In this document: positions 1-8,455 of the stretch, piece after piece
Position numbering within the stretch: the first letter of the stretch is position 1
Layout: each line of letters opens with the position of its first letter
NCBI RefSeq assembly: GCF_002967715.1
Contig: NZ_PUIA01000069.1
Span: 62,001 to 126,000 of the forward strand
Length of the DNA stretch: 64,000 nucleotides
Direction of reading: 5' to 3'
DNA from: Blastopirellula marina
GTDB lineage: Bacteria; Planctomycetota; Planctomycetia; Pirellulales; Pirellulaceae
The notes under the pieces: generated by a model
What the model was told of the DNA's origin: nothing
Databases searched by the model: none
What the model saw: the letters and a program-made list of their open reading frames with translations, nothing else
Made by a program: the position numbers and the translations under genes

Positions 1-981
1 CTTGCCGGCAAACGCGATCGAAAGGATCTCGCCGCGGGCACCTGGTTCCATCAGGTAAACAGCTGGGTACTTCATCGTCAGGTGGCTACCCAGGTTGCCG
101 TCCACCCATTCCATGGTGGCGTCGGCATAAGCCAAAGCGCGCTTGGTCACCAGGTTGTAGATGTTGTTCGCCCAGTTCTGGATCGTGCTGTATCGGCAAC
201 GCGAACCCTTCTTGCAGATCACTTCCACCACGGCCGAGTGCAAGCTTTCCGACGAGTACATCGGAGCGGTGCAACCTTCGACGTAGTGAATCTTCGCCCC
301 TTCGTCGACGATGATCAGCGTACGCTCGAACTGCCCCATGCTTTCTTCGTTGATACGGAAGTAGGTTTGCAGAGGGAATTCGATTTCGACGCCAGGAGGA
401 ACGTAGATAAACGAACCGCCAGACCAGACCGCCGAGTTGAGCGCGGCGAACTTGTTGTCGTGCGGAGGAATCACCGTGCCGAAGTATTCCTTCAGCAGTT
501 CAGGGTGTTCACGCAGAGCGGTGTCCGTATCGGTGAAGATCACACCCTTTTGAGCGAGGTCTTCCTGCAGCGAACCGTACACCACTTCGCTCTCGAACTG
601 AGCTTTCACGCCGGCCAGGTATTGGCGTTCGGCTTCGGGAATGCCCAGTTTCTCGAACGTTTCCTTGATTTCCGCCGGCACGTCGTCCCACGTCTTGCCT
701 TGCTTCTCGGTCGGCTTGAGGTAGTAGTAGATGTCTTGGAAGTCGAGGCTGATGTCGCCGCCCCATTTGGGCATCGGCTTGGAGTTGAAGATCTCCAGCG
801 AGTCCAAACGGAACTTACGCATCCAGTCCGGTTCGTCCTTGATGTCCGAGATCTGATTGACGATCTCAGGATTCAATCCCTTCTTGGCCTTGAAGACACC
901 CTTGCTGGTCGTGCGGAAATCGTACTTGTTGATTTCACCGATTGGGCTTTGTACGCCGGTGTCAGTAATATCGGTGGCCAT
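1..981 (-). CDS. sufB: Fe-S cluster assembly protein SufB (partial, 3' end outside window)
   Basis: Reading leftward from ATG at 981 (GGAGAG Shine-Dalgarno just upstream), the frame stays open for 327 codons to the window edge. The product is recognisable as SufB, the scaffold subunit of the SufBCD complex that builds Fe-S clusters in the cytoplasm. The visible part has the conserved core: [15 protein letters not shown], the [26 protein letters not shown] stretch (residues about 173-198) and the following beta-helix strands. SufB is usually about 470 residues, so roughly 140 C-terminal residues are missing. It lies 115 bp downstream of sufC in the same operon. Identity is firm; the exact end cannot be seen. 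Confidence 0.95.
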   Translation of the reverse strand, partial: MATDITDTGVQSPIGEINKYDFRTTSKGVFKAKKGLNPEIVNQISDIKDEPDWMRKFRLDSLEIFNSKPMPKWGGDISLDFQDIYYYLKPTEKQGKTWDDVPAEIKETFEKLGIPEAERQYLAGVKAQFESEVVYGSLQEDLAQKGVIFTDTDTALREHPELLKEYFGTVIPPHDNKFAALNSAVWSGGSFIYVPPGVEIEFPLQTYFRINEESMGQFERTLIIVDEGAKIHYVEGCTAPMYSSESLHSAVVEVICKKGSRCRYSTIQNWANNIYNLVTKRALAYADATMEWVDGNLGSHLTMKYPAVYLMEPGARGEILSIAFAGK

Positions 982-1096
982 TGTCTCTCCAAACTATTGA
1001 ATATCGTCGGTGGCGATGGTCTGCGTGCTTCGCATTGGTGCCTGGTCGCAGTTCAGGCCGCGAAGCGAATCGCACAGTGACTAATACGCTTTGTGA

Positions 1097-1912
1097 CTAA
1101 ACCGTTTGCTCTTCGTCTTGCATCGCACGTTCCATGGCAGCCGCTTCCGGATATGCCTTGCGAATGCGTTCGTAACCATTGGAATGCAGTTCGTGAGCCA
1201 GCTCGACGCCGCCGCTTTCGACGATCCGCCCACCCAGCATCACGTGAGCGTGCGAAGGTGGGTTGTGCTCGAGCAGCTTGTCGTGGTGGGTAATGATCAG
1301 AAGGCCCATCTCTTCGCCACCGATCTGAGCGATACTCTGGCTGGCCAGACGCACCGCATCGGCGTCCAGACCGCTGTCGGTTTCGTCCAGAATGGCGAAT
1401 TTCGGCTGCAGCATAGCCAGCTGAAGAATCTCGGCCCGCTTCATTTCACCACCTGAGAAGCCGTCGTTGACGTAACGACGAGCGAACTCGGTGTCCATCT
1501 GAAGCTGGTTCATCTTCTCTTTGATTTCCTTACGGAATTCCCGCATCGGAATGAGGTCTTCACCTTCTTTACGTTCTGGATTGCGAACGTTGGTCGTTGC
1601 GTGCCGCAGGAAGTCGGCCAGGCGAACGCCAGGGATGGCGATCGGCCGCTGGAAGGCCATGAACAGGCCAAGTCGGGCTCGTTCGTCCGCTTCCATCTCG
1701 GTGACGTCGACATCGTTCAGCAGAATGCGACCTTCGGTCACTTCGTACTTGGGATGTCCCATGACGGCAAAGCCGAGCGTGCTTTTACCGGAACCGTTAG
1801 GGCCCATCAGGGCATGCGTTTCACCACGCTTCAGTTCCAGGTTCACGCCATTGAGGATCGGCTTGTCTTCTACCGAAACGTGTAAATTCTCAATCTTCAA
1901 TACGTCGGTCAT
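1097..1912 (-). CDS. sufC: Fe-S cluster assembly ATPase SufC
   Basis: A 271-residue ABC-type ATPase that powers the SufBCD scaffold in cluster assembly. Visible motifs: Walker A GPNGSGKST (residues 37-45), Q-loop Gln88, the SufC-typical signature FSGGE (152-156), Walker B FAILDETD (172-179) with catalytic Glu177, and the H-loop in ITHHDKLL. There are no membrane segments, as expected for a soluble ABC subunit. It is slightly longer than the usual 245-260 residues because of an acidic C-terminal tail rich in Glu and Ala. It sits between nuoB and sufB on the same strand and is probably cotranscribed with them. Confidence 0.97.
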   Translation of the reverse strand: MTDVLKIENLHVSVEDKPILNGVNLELKRGETHALMGPNGSGKSTLGFAVMGHPKYEVTEGRILLNDVDVTEMEADERARLGLFMAFQRPIAIPGVRLADFLRHATTNVRNPERKEGEDLIPMREFRKEIKEKMNQLQMDTEFARRYVNDGFSGGEMKRAEILQLAMLQPKFAILDETDSGLDADAVRLASQSIAQIGGEEMGLLIITHHDKLLEHNPPSHAHVMLGGRIVESGGVELAHELHSNGYERIRKAYPEAAAMERAMQDEEQTV

Positions 1913-1974
1913 TCGTGACTATTCGCTCTACTTGAGTCTCAACGGAGGCGACACCGCAAGCGGCGTCATGGAAG

Positions 1975-2574
1975 TTATTTACCAGTATGCTTTTGATGTT
2001 GGGTCAGCGGGTTTTCCGATCCTGTCGCCTGGACATAACCGGAATGATGCGGAACCGGCAACTCGTCTTCGACGCGTGTGCCGTTCTTATTATTGATGCG
2101 ATGTCCGCGGATCTTGTCTTGGATTCGCATCAACCCTTCCAACAGTGCCTCCGGCCGTGGAGGACATCCGGGAACGTAAACGTCCACGGGAACAACCAGG
2201 TCAACTCCTTTGACCACGTGATACCCATACTTGAAGTAAGGACCACCACCCACGGTGCAGGCACCCATGGCGATGACATACTTCGGATCAGGCATCATGT
2301 TGTAAAGCCGCCGAACTCGGCTGGCCATTTTGTAGGTGACCGTGCCGGCGACAATCATCAAGTCTGCTTGGCGAGGGGAGGCCCGAAACGCTCCGGCCCC
2401 GAAGCGGTCGATGTCGTAACGACTCGCCCCAACAGCCATCATTTCGATCGCACAACAGGCCAGCCCAAACGTCATGGGCCAAATACTTGCCTGCTGCCCC
2501 CAATTGATGGCCTGTTCGATGGTCGTCGTGATGACGTTCTCTTCGAAACGGCCTTCAATCCACGGCTTGGTCAT
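1975..2574 (-). CDS. nuoB: NADH-quinone oxidoreductase subunit B (NuoB-type)
   Basis: A 199-residue protein with all four Cys ligands of the complex I N2 [4Fe-4S] cluster: the CC pair (40-41) in [11 protein letters not shown], Cys106 in GACTVGGG and Cys137 in [12 protein letters not shown]. In complex I, NuoB passes electrons to quinone from the peripheral arm. The gene starts only 3 nt after the sufR-like stop codon, so it is probably translationally coupled to it, and it precedes sufC. No nuoA, nuoC or nuoD is adjacent. Family identity is firm. Whether this copy works in complex I or in another Fe-S/electron-transfer role tied to suf is open. Confidence 0.9.
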   Translation of the reverse strand: MTKPWIEGRFEENVITTTIEQAINWGQQASIWPMTFGLACCAIEMMAVGASRYDIDRFGAGAFRASPRQADLMIVAGTVTYKMASRVRRLYNMMPDPKYVIAMGACTVGGGPYFKYGYHVVKGVDLVVPVDVYVPGCPPRPEALLEGLMRIQDKIRGHRINNKNGTRVEDELPVPHHSGYVQATGSENPLTQHQKHTGK

Positions 2575-2577
2575 GTG

Positions 2578-3258
2578 TTACACGCTTTCCGTTTCCGGGC
2601 CGATTTGGGTCAGCTCGTAAGTGCAACAGCCTTCGCCATCGAGCCGACAATGGCTCAACTTCATGTTTTGTCCGACCAATTCGGCAAACATCGCTTTCTC
2701 GAGGGCACACACCGCTCGATCCTGCTCGGCCAAATCCGGATAAGGACAAGCCAGCACGTTGAGCACCGGCTTACCCTCAGTGTCTTCTTCGTATTCCAAC
2801 GGAATCTGACGACCGATGAACAGGGCCATCAGGTCGTGAATCCGCTCGTGGGCGTCTTCGCCGTGAATCTGGCTGGCGTACATCTCGACCAGCCGCTTGG
2901 CGATCCGAGAAATGAGCCCTTGCTTCACCTCGGGATCTTCAATGGACCGAATCTCGTCCCACAGGGCCAAAGCCAGGTCGGCATAGTTCGCCCCGGTCTT
3001 TCGTTCACCCTTGGTGGTCAAGCGATACTTGTGGGTCGGTCGACCACGGCCGGCTTTCGACGAGATTCGCTCGACATAGCCTTGCCCCATCAAGCGATTC
3101 AGACGCTGCCGCACGGCGGTGGCGGTCACTTCCATAGCCACGGCCATTTCGGCTGTGGTTAGGGAAGGAGTCCGACGCAATAGATCGAGCACGACCAAGT
3201 CGGTCGGGAAGACCTCGTTGGCCCATCGTGTGTCATTTTGCGCGGAATTGGTGCTCAT
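2578..3258 (-). CDS. sufR: SufR-like Fe-S sensing transcriptional regulator
   Basis: A 226-residue regulator heading the suf operon. The N-terminal half (about 20-85) is a winged helix: the VLDLLRRTPSLTTAEMAVAMEVTATAVRQ region and the basic wing SSKAGRGRPTHKYRLT. The C-terminal region has clustered Cys at 171, 184, 204, 211 and 212 (CPYPDLAEQDRAVC, then CRLDGEGCC), the arrangement expected for the labile Fe-S cluster of SufR proteins. In cyanobacteria and actinobacteria, SufR with its cluster represses suf. Position, Cys pattern and the palindrome in its promoter all support self-controlled repression here. The function is inferred from family and context. Confidence 0.88.
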   Translation of the reverse strand: MSTNSAQNDTRWANEVFPTDLVVLDLLRRTPSLTTAEMAVAMEVTATAVRQRLNRLMGQGYVERISSKAGRGRPTHKYRLTTKGERKTGANYADLALALWDEIRSIEDPEVKQGLISRIAKRLVEMYASQIHGEDAHERIHDLMALFIGRQIPLEYEEDTEGKPVLNVLACPYPDLAEQDRAVCALEKAMFAELVGQNMKLSHCRLDGEGCCTYELTQIGPETESV

Positions 3259-3321
3259 TCGCTTAAATTCGCTGTCTCACGACTGGCAATCTGCTAGCCG
3301 TATCGCTAAGTTGTGTCAGTA

Positions 3322-3335
3322 CCCTAATGTTAGGG
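3322..3335. promoter_or_regulatory. Candidate SufR operator palindrome
   Basis: CCCTAA-TG-TTAGGG is an inverted repeat with perfect 6-bp arms. It overlaps the predicted -10 element of the suf promoter, where a bound repressor would exclude RNA polymerase. It is the only strong palindrome in the 291 bp between sufR and the symporter gene. Assignment to SufR is inference from position. Confidence 0.5.
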
Positions 3336-3354
3336 ATTATCGCATTTTTGACAA
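3327..3354 (-). promoter_or_regulatory. Predicted sigma70-type promoter of the suf operon
   Basis: On the minus strand, TTGTCA (3354-3349) is followed after 16 bp by TAACAT (3332-3327). Transcription would start near 3320, leaving a leader of about 60 nt before the sufR start at 3258. The -10 box lies inside the palindrome at 3322-3335. Confidence 0.5.
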
Positions 3355-3549
3355 GTATATATTCGTTAAATCGCGGTTCCCCGACAAGCGTTGCCGTAAC
3401 CCCTTACCAGAACAATGGTTAAACTTTGCGGCAACTACAGCCCCCTAATCGCCCTAGCTCATCCATTTCGGAACGACTAATAGAACAACCTTCATTCATC
3501 CGGCGAGCCCCATGCCGAATCAGGAAGGTTGGCAGTTTGGGAAATTTGC

Positions 3550-5793
3550 ATGATCGCAAGTCGACGAACTTTTCCGTGGGCCGTATTCACCTTTGTCGCA
3601 TTGATGGTCGCACTAAGTTGCTTCCTCGTTTCGGCTCAGGATGCTCCTCCTTCAGACACACCGGCGGCAGAAGATAACGCCGGAGAGCAGTCTTCTTCGG
3701 AAGCGACCTACCCGCCGCCGGTCAATTTGGTTGACCAAGAGCCGGTCCCGGTACTCGATCGCATCGATGGTGCATTCGGCTGGATCGTCGGCAAGATGGC
3801 CGCCACGCTCTTCTACAAGGTCGCCCCTGAAGAGCGGCAATATGTCCAAGAGAACTACGTTCTGTACTATGTGCGTGACGAAGGAACCGACGGACCGTTT
3901 CAATTGGCCGAGAACAGCAAGCTTCGCAAGCCGGAAGACATGCCCGACGAGGTAACCGAGAAGGAAGCGACCGCCTGGGTCGAGACAGGCAACGCGATCA
4001 AACCGGCCAGCCCAAGCGTTCCGTACCGCCGTGGCGACTTGATTCGCCCAGGTGAAGACGGCAAACCTCGCGTTCGACCGGTTGAATACGTCAAGTATAT
4101 CATTAACGATTCGGCCAAGTACGTTCTGATCCCTGGCAAAGATGGCGAGCCTGACTCGTTCCGTCCGGTCCGCAAGGTCCGCGCCGCACTGAGCACCGAC
4201 CCAGCCGATTGGAAGTCGCCGGAAGAGATCAAGCAGATGGCCGAGCATGGCGAACTGGCTCTTGATTCGGCCGCCAACGGCCCTCAGACGCCTTACCTGT
4301 TTACCGAATATGACGGAGGGGTTCCCCTGGTCGTGATTTGGCTGGCAGGGGGCGCGGTCTTCTTCACCGTCTACTTTGGATTCGTCAACTTCTGGGGTGT
4401 TCCGCATGCGATCACCGTTGTCCGCGGTACCTACGACGACCCCAATGAACCAGGCGAAGTGACGCACTTTCAGGCATTAGCCTCGGCACTTTCGGCCACC
4501 GTCGGCCTGGGTAATATCGCCGGCGTTACCGTAGCGGTTACAGAAGGGGGGCCAGGCGCGTTCTTCTGGATGATGCTGTGCGGCTTCTTTGGTATGGCCA
4601 GTAAGTTTGTCGAATGTACGCTCGGCCAGATGTACCGCGAGGTCAAACCTGACGGCACCATCCAAGGTGGCCCGATGAACTACCTGGTCAACGCCTTCGA
4701 GCAGTTCGGTCTCAAACCGATCGGCATCGTGGTTTCGATCGTCTTCGCGGTGATGTGCGTGCTGGCCAGTTTCGGCGGCGGCAACATGTTCCAAGGAAAT
4801 CAGGCCGCTTCCCAAGTGCTGAAGATGGTCCAGAACTCCGACATCGATCAACTAGACAAGGTCCAGCAGCAACTCAAAACCGCTGCCGCAGCGAAAGACC
4901 TGGAGCAAATCCCCGTCCTACAGGCCCAACGTACGACCCTGCAAAACCGGGTCGATGGCTTCGAGCGTCAATTCAAAATTGGCTTCGGGATCGTTATGGC
5001 GATCCTGGTCGGGGCGGTCATTATTGGCGGTATCAAACGCATTGGCGCGGCGGCCAGTAAGATTGTTCCCTCGATGTGCATCATCTACATCCTGGCCTGC
5101 TTGTGGATCATTTTAAGCAACGTGACGGAGATCCCTTCGCTGGTCGCCATGATCTTCACCGAGGCTTTCAACCCTGAAGCGGTCCGCGGGGGTATTCTTG
5201 GCGTGATCGTGCTGGGTGTGCGTCGTGCCGCGTTCAGCAACGAAGCTGGCGTCGGTAGCGCCGCGATCGCCCACAGTGCTGCAAAAACTGACGAGCCTGT
5301 CCGCGAAGGATTCGTTGCCTTGCTGGAACCCTTTATCGATACGATCGTGGTCTGCTCGATGACGGCGTTGGTTATCTTGATCACCGGTGCCTGGAACGAT
5401 CCGACCTTGGTTCACACCAAAGGTTTTGAAGGGGTCGAGCTCACCTCGGAAGCATTCAAAGCCCAAATCAGTTGGTTCCCCTATGTGCTGACGGTCGCGG
5501 TCGTGCTGTTTGCATTCTCGACCATTATTTCGTGGAGCTACTACGGCGAACGCTGCTGGGAACGCCTGTTCGGTGCCCGCAGTGTGATGCTCTATAAAGC
5601 GATCTTCGTGGGGGCCGTTTTCCTGGGCCCCATCTTCCCACTGAGCAACGTGCTCGATTTTTCCGACTTCATGATCCTCTCCATGGCGTTTCCTAACATC
5701 ATGGGGGCCATACTGTTAGCCCCAACCGTCAAACGTGCCCTGGGCGAGTACTGGCAAAAATATAAGGCCGGCGAGTTCAAGAAATTCAAATAA
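3550..5793 (+). CDS. Alanine/glycine:cation symporter (AGCS family) with large extra domains
   Basis: A sodium:alanine-type symporter of the inner membrane. The AGCS core starts near residue 255 and includes LASALSATVGLGNIAGV, GGPMNYL and the family signature region RRAAFSNEAGVGSAA near the middle of the core. Two things are odd. First, a signal-peptide-like leader (SRRTFPWAVFTFVALMVALS) is followed by about 220 hydrophilic residues before the first core helix. Second, a charged, helix-forming insertion of about 60 residues (from SQVLKMVQNSD to RVDGFERQF) splits two membrane helices. At 747 residues it is far longer than the usual 450-550. I chose ATG 3550; a TTG 21 bp upstream is in frame but touches its own Shine-Dalgarno. 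The substrate is not proven. Confidence 0.9.
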   Translation: MIASRRTFPWAVFTFVALMVALSCFLVSAQDAPPSDTPAAEDNAGEQSSSEATYPPPVNLVDQEPVPVLDRIDGAFGWIVGKMAATLFYKVAPEERQYVQENYVLYYVRDEGTDGPFQLAENSKLRKPEDMPDEVTEKEATAWVETGNAIKPASPSVPYRRGDLIRPGEDGKPRVRPVEYVKYIINDSAKYVLIPGKDGEPDSFRPVRKVRAALSTDPADWKSPEEIKQMAEHGELALDSAANGPQTPYLFTEYDGGVPLVVIWLAGGAVFFTVYFGFVNFWGVPHAITVVRGTYDDPNEPGEVTHFQALASALSATVGLGNIAGVTVAVTEGGPGAFFWMMLCGFFGMASKFVECTLGQMYREVKPDGTIQGGPMNYLVNAFEQFGLKPIGIVVSIVFAVMCVLASFGGGNMFQGNQAASQVLKMVQNSDIDQLDKVQQQLKTAAAAKDLEQIPVLQAQRTTLQNRVDGFERQFKIGFGIVMAILVGAVIIGGIKRIGAAASKIVPSMCIIYILACLWIILSNVTEIPSLVAMIFTEAFNPEAVRGGILGVIVLGVRRAAFSNEAGVGSAAIAHSAAKTDEPVREGFVALLEPFIDTIVVCSMTALVILITGAWNDPTLVHTKGFEGVELTSEAFKAQISWFPYVLTVAVVLFAFSTIISWSYYGERCWERLFGARSVMLYKAIFVGAVFLGPIFPLSNVLDFSDFMILSMAFPNIMGAILLAPTVKRALGEYWQKYKAGEFKKFK

Positions 5794-5812
5794 GCCGCGA
5801 ATGACTTCCTAA

Positions 5813-5838
5813 GTGGGAGATCCGATTTTATCTCCCAC
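5813..5838 (+). terminator. Hairpin after symporter gene
   Basis: GTGGGAGAT (5813-5821) and ATCTCCCAC (5830-5838) form a perfect 9-bp stem with an 8-nt loop, 19 nt after the symporter stop. Only a short T-run follows, so it may be a weak terminator or an mRNA-stabilising structure. It overlaps a possible GTG start of the next gene, which argues for the later ATG. Confidence 0.5.
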
Positions 5839-5869
5839 GTTTCCTCCCCCGGAAAAAGGAAGTTGTCCG

Positions 5870-6478
5870 ATGTGCACTCGCCAGTGTCACGAAACGAAGT
5901 CCTCCTCGACGAATGTCCTCGGTGCTTGGGGCTTCGGGATTTCGTTGTTTGGTCTGCTGATGACCTTTGGCCTGCTATGTCCGCTGGGCCTGCTGCTAAG
6001 TTTCTTTGGCTTGTTTGCCAAGAAGCGGGGCATTGCGATCGCCGGAACGATCATCGGCGGGATCGGGACAACCATCGTCGCAGTCGGCATCGGCTCGATC
6101 GCCATGGCCGCTAATGCCGTGCATCACTATCAGGTCGAAGTCCCCAAGATCCAAGAGACGCGTCAGATCCTTGATACGGCCTGCGTCGAGATCGAATCGT
6201 ACCGCCAAGAGAACAACCAACTGCCCGAGGGGATTGAAGGCAACAAGCTGGTCCTACAGTTCGAAGACGCGTACGGCAACGCCGTTCGTTACGAACCGGA
6301 AGACGACGGTAAGTTCGCCATTCGCAGTGCCGGTATCGACGGCAAGTTCGACACTAGCGACGACCTGCGAATGCTCAACACCGAGCGGGCCCTCAACGAA
6401 CCAATCGCCTCGCACGGACCCCACTTCCACGGCCAACAGTGGCACGTCCAGAAACACCACCACAACTGTGGCTGGTAA
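5870..6478 (+). CDS. Membrane protein with pseudopilin (GspG)-like C-terminal domain
   Basis: A 202-residue protein. Residues about 16-85 hold two hydrophobic segments (VLGAWGFGISLFGLLMTFGL and GIAIAGTIIGGIGTTIVAVG) typical of DUF4190-like planctomycete proteins. The region after residue 100 reads like the C-terminal beta domain of type II secretion major pseudopilins: DAYGNAVRYEPEDDGKFAI then SAGIDGKFDTSDDL, the calcium-loop-like end. The N-terminal pilin helix and prepilin peptidase site are absent. The C-terminus is His-rich (HGPHFHGQQWHVQKHHH). Start ATG 5870 has AGGAAG 8 nt upstream. The function is unknown; the GspG resemblance is my reading of the motif pattern. Confidence 0.75.
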   Translation: MCTRQCHETKSSSTNVLGAWGFGISLFGLLMTFGLLCPLGLLLSFFGLFAKKRGIAIAGTIIGGIGTTIVAVGIGSIAMAANAVHHYQVEVPKIQETRQILDTACVEIESYRQENNQLPEGIEGNKLVLQFEDAYGNAVRYEPEDDGKFAIRSAGIDGKFDTSDDLRMLNTERALNEPIASHGPHFHGQQWHVQKHHHNCGW

Positions 6479-6484
6479 ACCGCA

Positions 6485-7558
6485 TCAGGCCGGTGCCGGG
6501 GCCTCGATCGGGAAATGCTTCTCGACCACCTCGTAGAATTCCTGCGGAGTCGAGACATTCGCTACGTGCTTGCGGAAGTGGCGTGCACCAGGCTTTGCTT
6601 GAGCGTAACAGCAGGCAAACTTCCGCATCAGCAGCGTTCCCTTGCCTTCGCCGAATCGTTCTACCACCAGGTCGTAATGCTTGAGCATGCAATCGCGCTG
6701 CTCGACCAAGGTTGGCTCAGGCGGGATCGGTTTGCCGGCAATCGCCGCGGCGGCTTGAGCGAACAACCACGGACGCCCCAAACAGGCCCTGGCAATCATC
6801 ACGCCATCGACATCGAAGTTGCGGAACGCCCGGTAAACCTTCTCGGCCGAATCGAGGTCGCCGTTGCCGATCAGCGGAATCTTCTTCAAATGCGATTTGA
6901 TCTCGGAGATACGTTCCCAGTCGGCTTCCCCTTTGAAGAACTGAGCCGCCACGCGGCCGTGCACCGTCAGGGCCGCCGCACCACTTTCTTCAACGACCTG
7001 GGCGATGTCGTTGGCGTTGATGCAATCCATCGAACAGCCCAGGCGAATCTTCGCCGTGACCGGCGTCGGAGCACATGCCTCGACCAGCTTCGAGATGATC
7101 TGTCCCATTCGCTCGGGCATACTCAGCAGGTACGAACCGCTGTGGGCTTTCTCGGTAACCTGCTTCACGGGGCAGCCGAAATTGATATCGACGACACTGA
7201 CCTTGAACTCTTCGACGAGGCGGCGTCCCACCTTGGCCATTACCTCGGGCTGATTGTCCCAGATCTGAACGGCCAGCGGACGGGCTTCGTCTTCGACACC
7301 CCATAAGCGATCAGGGAATTCAGCCTCATGCTCATCCAGCCAATGAAACCCGCGGGCATTGACCATTTCGGTCGCGAGCAAGCCAACACCACCATAACCG
7401 CGCACGATTTGCCGGAACGCATAATTGGTAAAGCCCGCCATGGGGGCCTGCAGAATCGGCGGATCGATGACCATATCGCCGATCTTCAGGGGCGGCACTT
7501 TCAGGTCTTCAGTGGTCGGCTCGATGCCGGTCAGGTCGAATTGATGCAGAGTATCCAT
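6485..7558 (-). CDS. dusB: tRNA-dihydrouridine synthase (DusB-type)
   Basis: An FMN-dependent enzyme that reduces uridine to dihydrouridine in the tRNA D-loop. TIM-barrel motifs are present: QAPMAGFTNYAFR near residue 38, DINFGCPVKQV with catalytic Cys129, GSYLL, the AALTVHGR phosphate/FMN segment and GNGDLDS, then GVMIARACLGRPW. The length of 357 residues is normal. ATG 7558 is preferred; a TTG 36 bp upstream is also in frame. It is convergent with the pilin-like gene, with only 6 bp between the stop codons. Confidence 0.9.
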   Translation of the reverse strand: MDTLHQFDLTGIEPTTEDLKVPPLKIGDMVIDPPILQAPMAGFTNYAFRQIVRGYGGVGLLATEMVNARGFHWLDEHEAEFPDRLWGVEDEARPLAVQIWDNQPEVMAKVGRRLVEEFKVSVVDINFGCPVKQVTEKAHSGSYLLSMPERMGQIISKLVEACAPTPVTAKIRLGCSMDCINANDIAQVVEESGAAALTVHGRVAAQFFKGEADWERISEIKSHLKKIPLIGNGDLDSAEKVYRAFRNFDVDGVMIARACLGRPWLFAQAAAAIAGKPIPPEPTLVEQRDCMLKHYDLVVERFGEGKGTLLMRKFACCYAQAKPGARHFRKHVANVSTPQEFYEVVEKHFPIEAPAPA

Positions 7559-7632
7559 GGGCTTTATCGTTTCCCACTCGACCAAAATCGTCAAGTGGCA
7601 AACTGGAAAGCCGCAATGACTTACAGCAAGAG

Positions 7633-8250
7633 CTAAGGAATTCGGCTCGGGCTGATCGAACCACTGGTACTGCTGCTGTATCCCTGCGTCGGCGTCGACC
7701 AGCTGGTGCTGGGCATCGCCGAGGTCGCCGGAGGAGCCAACATGGTGGCCGGGGCCGCCTGAACGGGGACTACTTCAGTTACCTCGTTGACATGCATCCC
7801 GCGCACGTACGGATTCGTGCTGGTGCCAGACGCAGTCGTCGTTGAAGGGGAAGTCACCGGGGTGCTGGCCGAGGTCGACATGTTCACTTCTTCGGTGTAG
7901 CTGGCCGGCACGACGCTTCCGCTAGTGGTACCGCTAGGGGAAGACTCACTCACGCTACGCCACTGCTGCGAACCATAGCTCGATGGCGGCGAGTTGGTAG
8001 GGGCGGTGTTCGGTGGCGGCGTGAACTGGGCAGGCGGATTAGTCTGGTAGCCACCTTGAATGGTTGGAACCTGGCCGGCAGCTGGCCCCTGATAATAGGG
8101 AGCCGTCTGGGCAGGCTGCCCATAGGTTTGCGTGCCAGGAGGGGGAAGACGCTGCGGTCCGTAGACGGCAAAAGGATTCATCTGCGACTGCTGGTTCTGG
8201 CAGCCGACCATCAAAAGCAAAAGAAAGCTTGCAATAACGAGGCTTTTCAT
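7633..8250 (-). CDS. Pro/Ser/Thr-rich lipoprotein
   Basis: A 205-residue protein with a clear lipoprotein signal: MKSLVIASFLLLLMVGC, lipobox LMVGC with Cys17. The mature part is low-complexity, rich in Pro, Gln, Thr and Ser (PPPGTQTYGQPAQ, TSTSASTP-like runs), and lacks any domain I recognise. It is probably anchored to the membrane facing the periplasm. ATG 8250 has AAGGA 7 nt upstream; the longer open frame to 8376 has no supporting signal. It runs in the same direction as the secreted protein upstream. Confidence 0.8.
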   Translation of the reverse strand: MKSLVIASFLLLLMVGCQNQQSQMNPFAVYGPQRLPPPGTQTYGQPAQTAPYYQGPAAGQVPTIQGGYQTNPPAQFTPPPNTAPTNSPPSSYGSQQWRSVSESSPSGTTSGSVVPASYTEEVNMSTSASTPVTSPSTTTASGTSTNPYVRGMHVNEVTEVVPVQAAPATMLAPPATSAMPSTSWSTPTQGYSSSTSGSISPSRIP

Positions 8251-8455
8251 TGGAAATCCTTTTCCGGATACGGCATCCACTTTCCGGCTTCCTGCCTGGG
8301 AAATTGCCATCCTCCCGAAATCAAACCGACCCGTCAGCCCACAACATACTGGCTGACGGCGGGGAGAGGTTACCAAAGACTGCTAGCCAGCGACAAGACG
8401 AATTGCGAAAACCTGAGAGAAATCCCTCAAGTTTCCGCGCAGCTAGACCGAGCGA

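Noticed and set aside
82-1080. Plus-strand 332-codon frame over sufB
   Set aside because: It is antisense to sufB, whose product is recognisable over the whole overlap; the plus-frame protein has no known motif.
1987-3162. Plus-strand 391-codon frame
   Set aside because: Entirely antisense to nuoB and sufR; long because of the high GC content of those genes.
3348-3353. Plus-strand TTGACA as a promoter for the symporter gene
   Set aside because: No matching -10 element 15-19 bp downstream; it is the complement of part of the suf -35 region.
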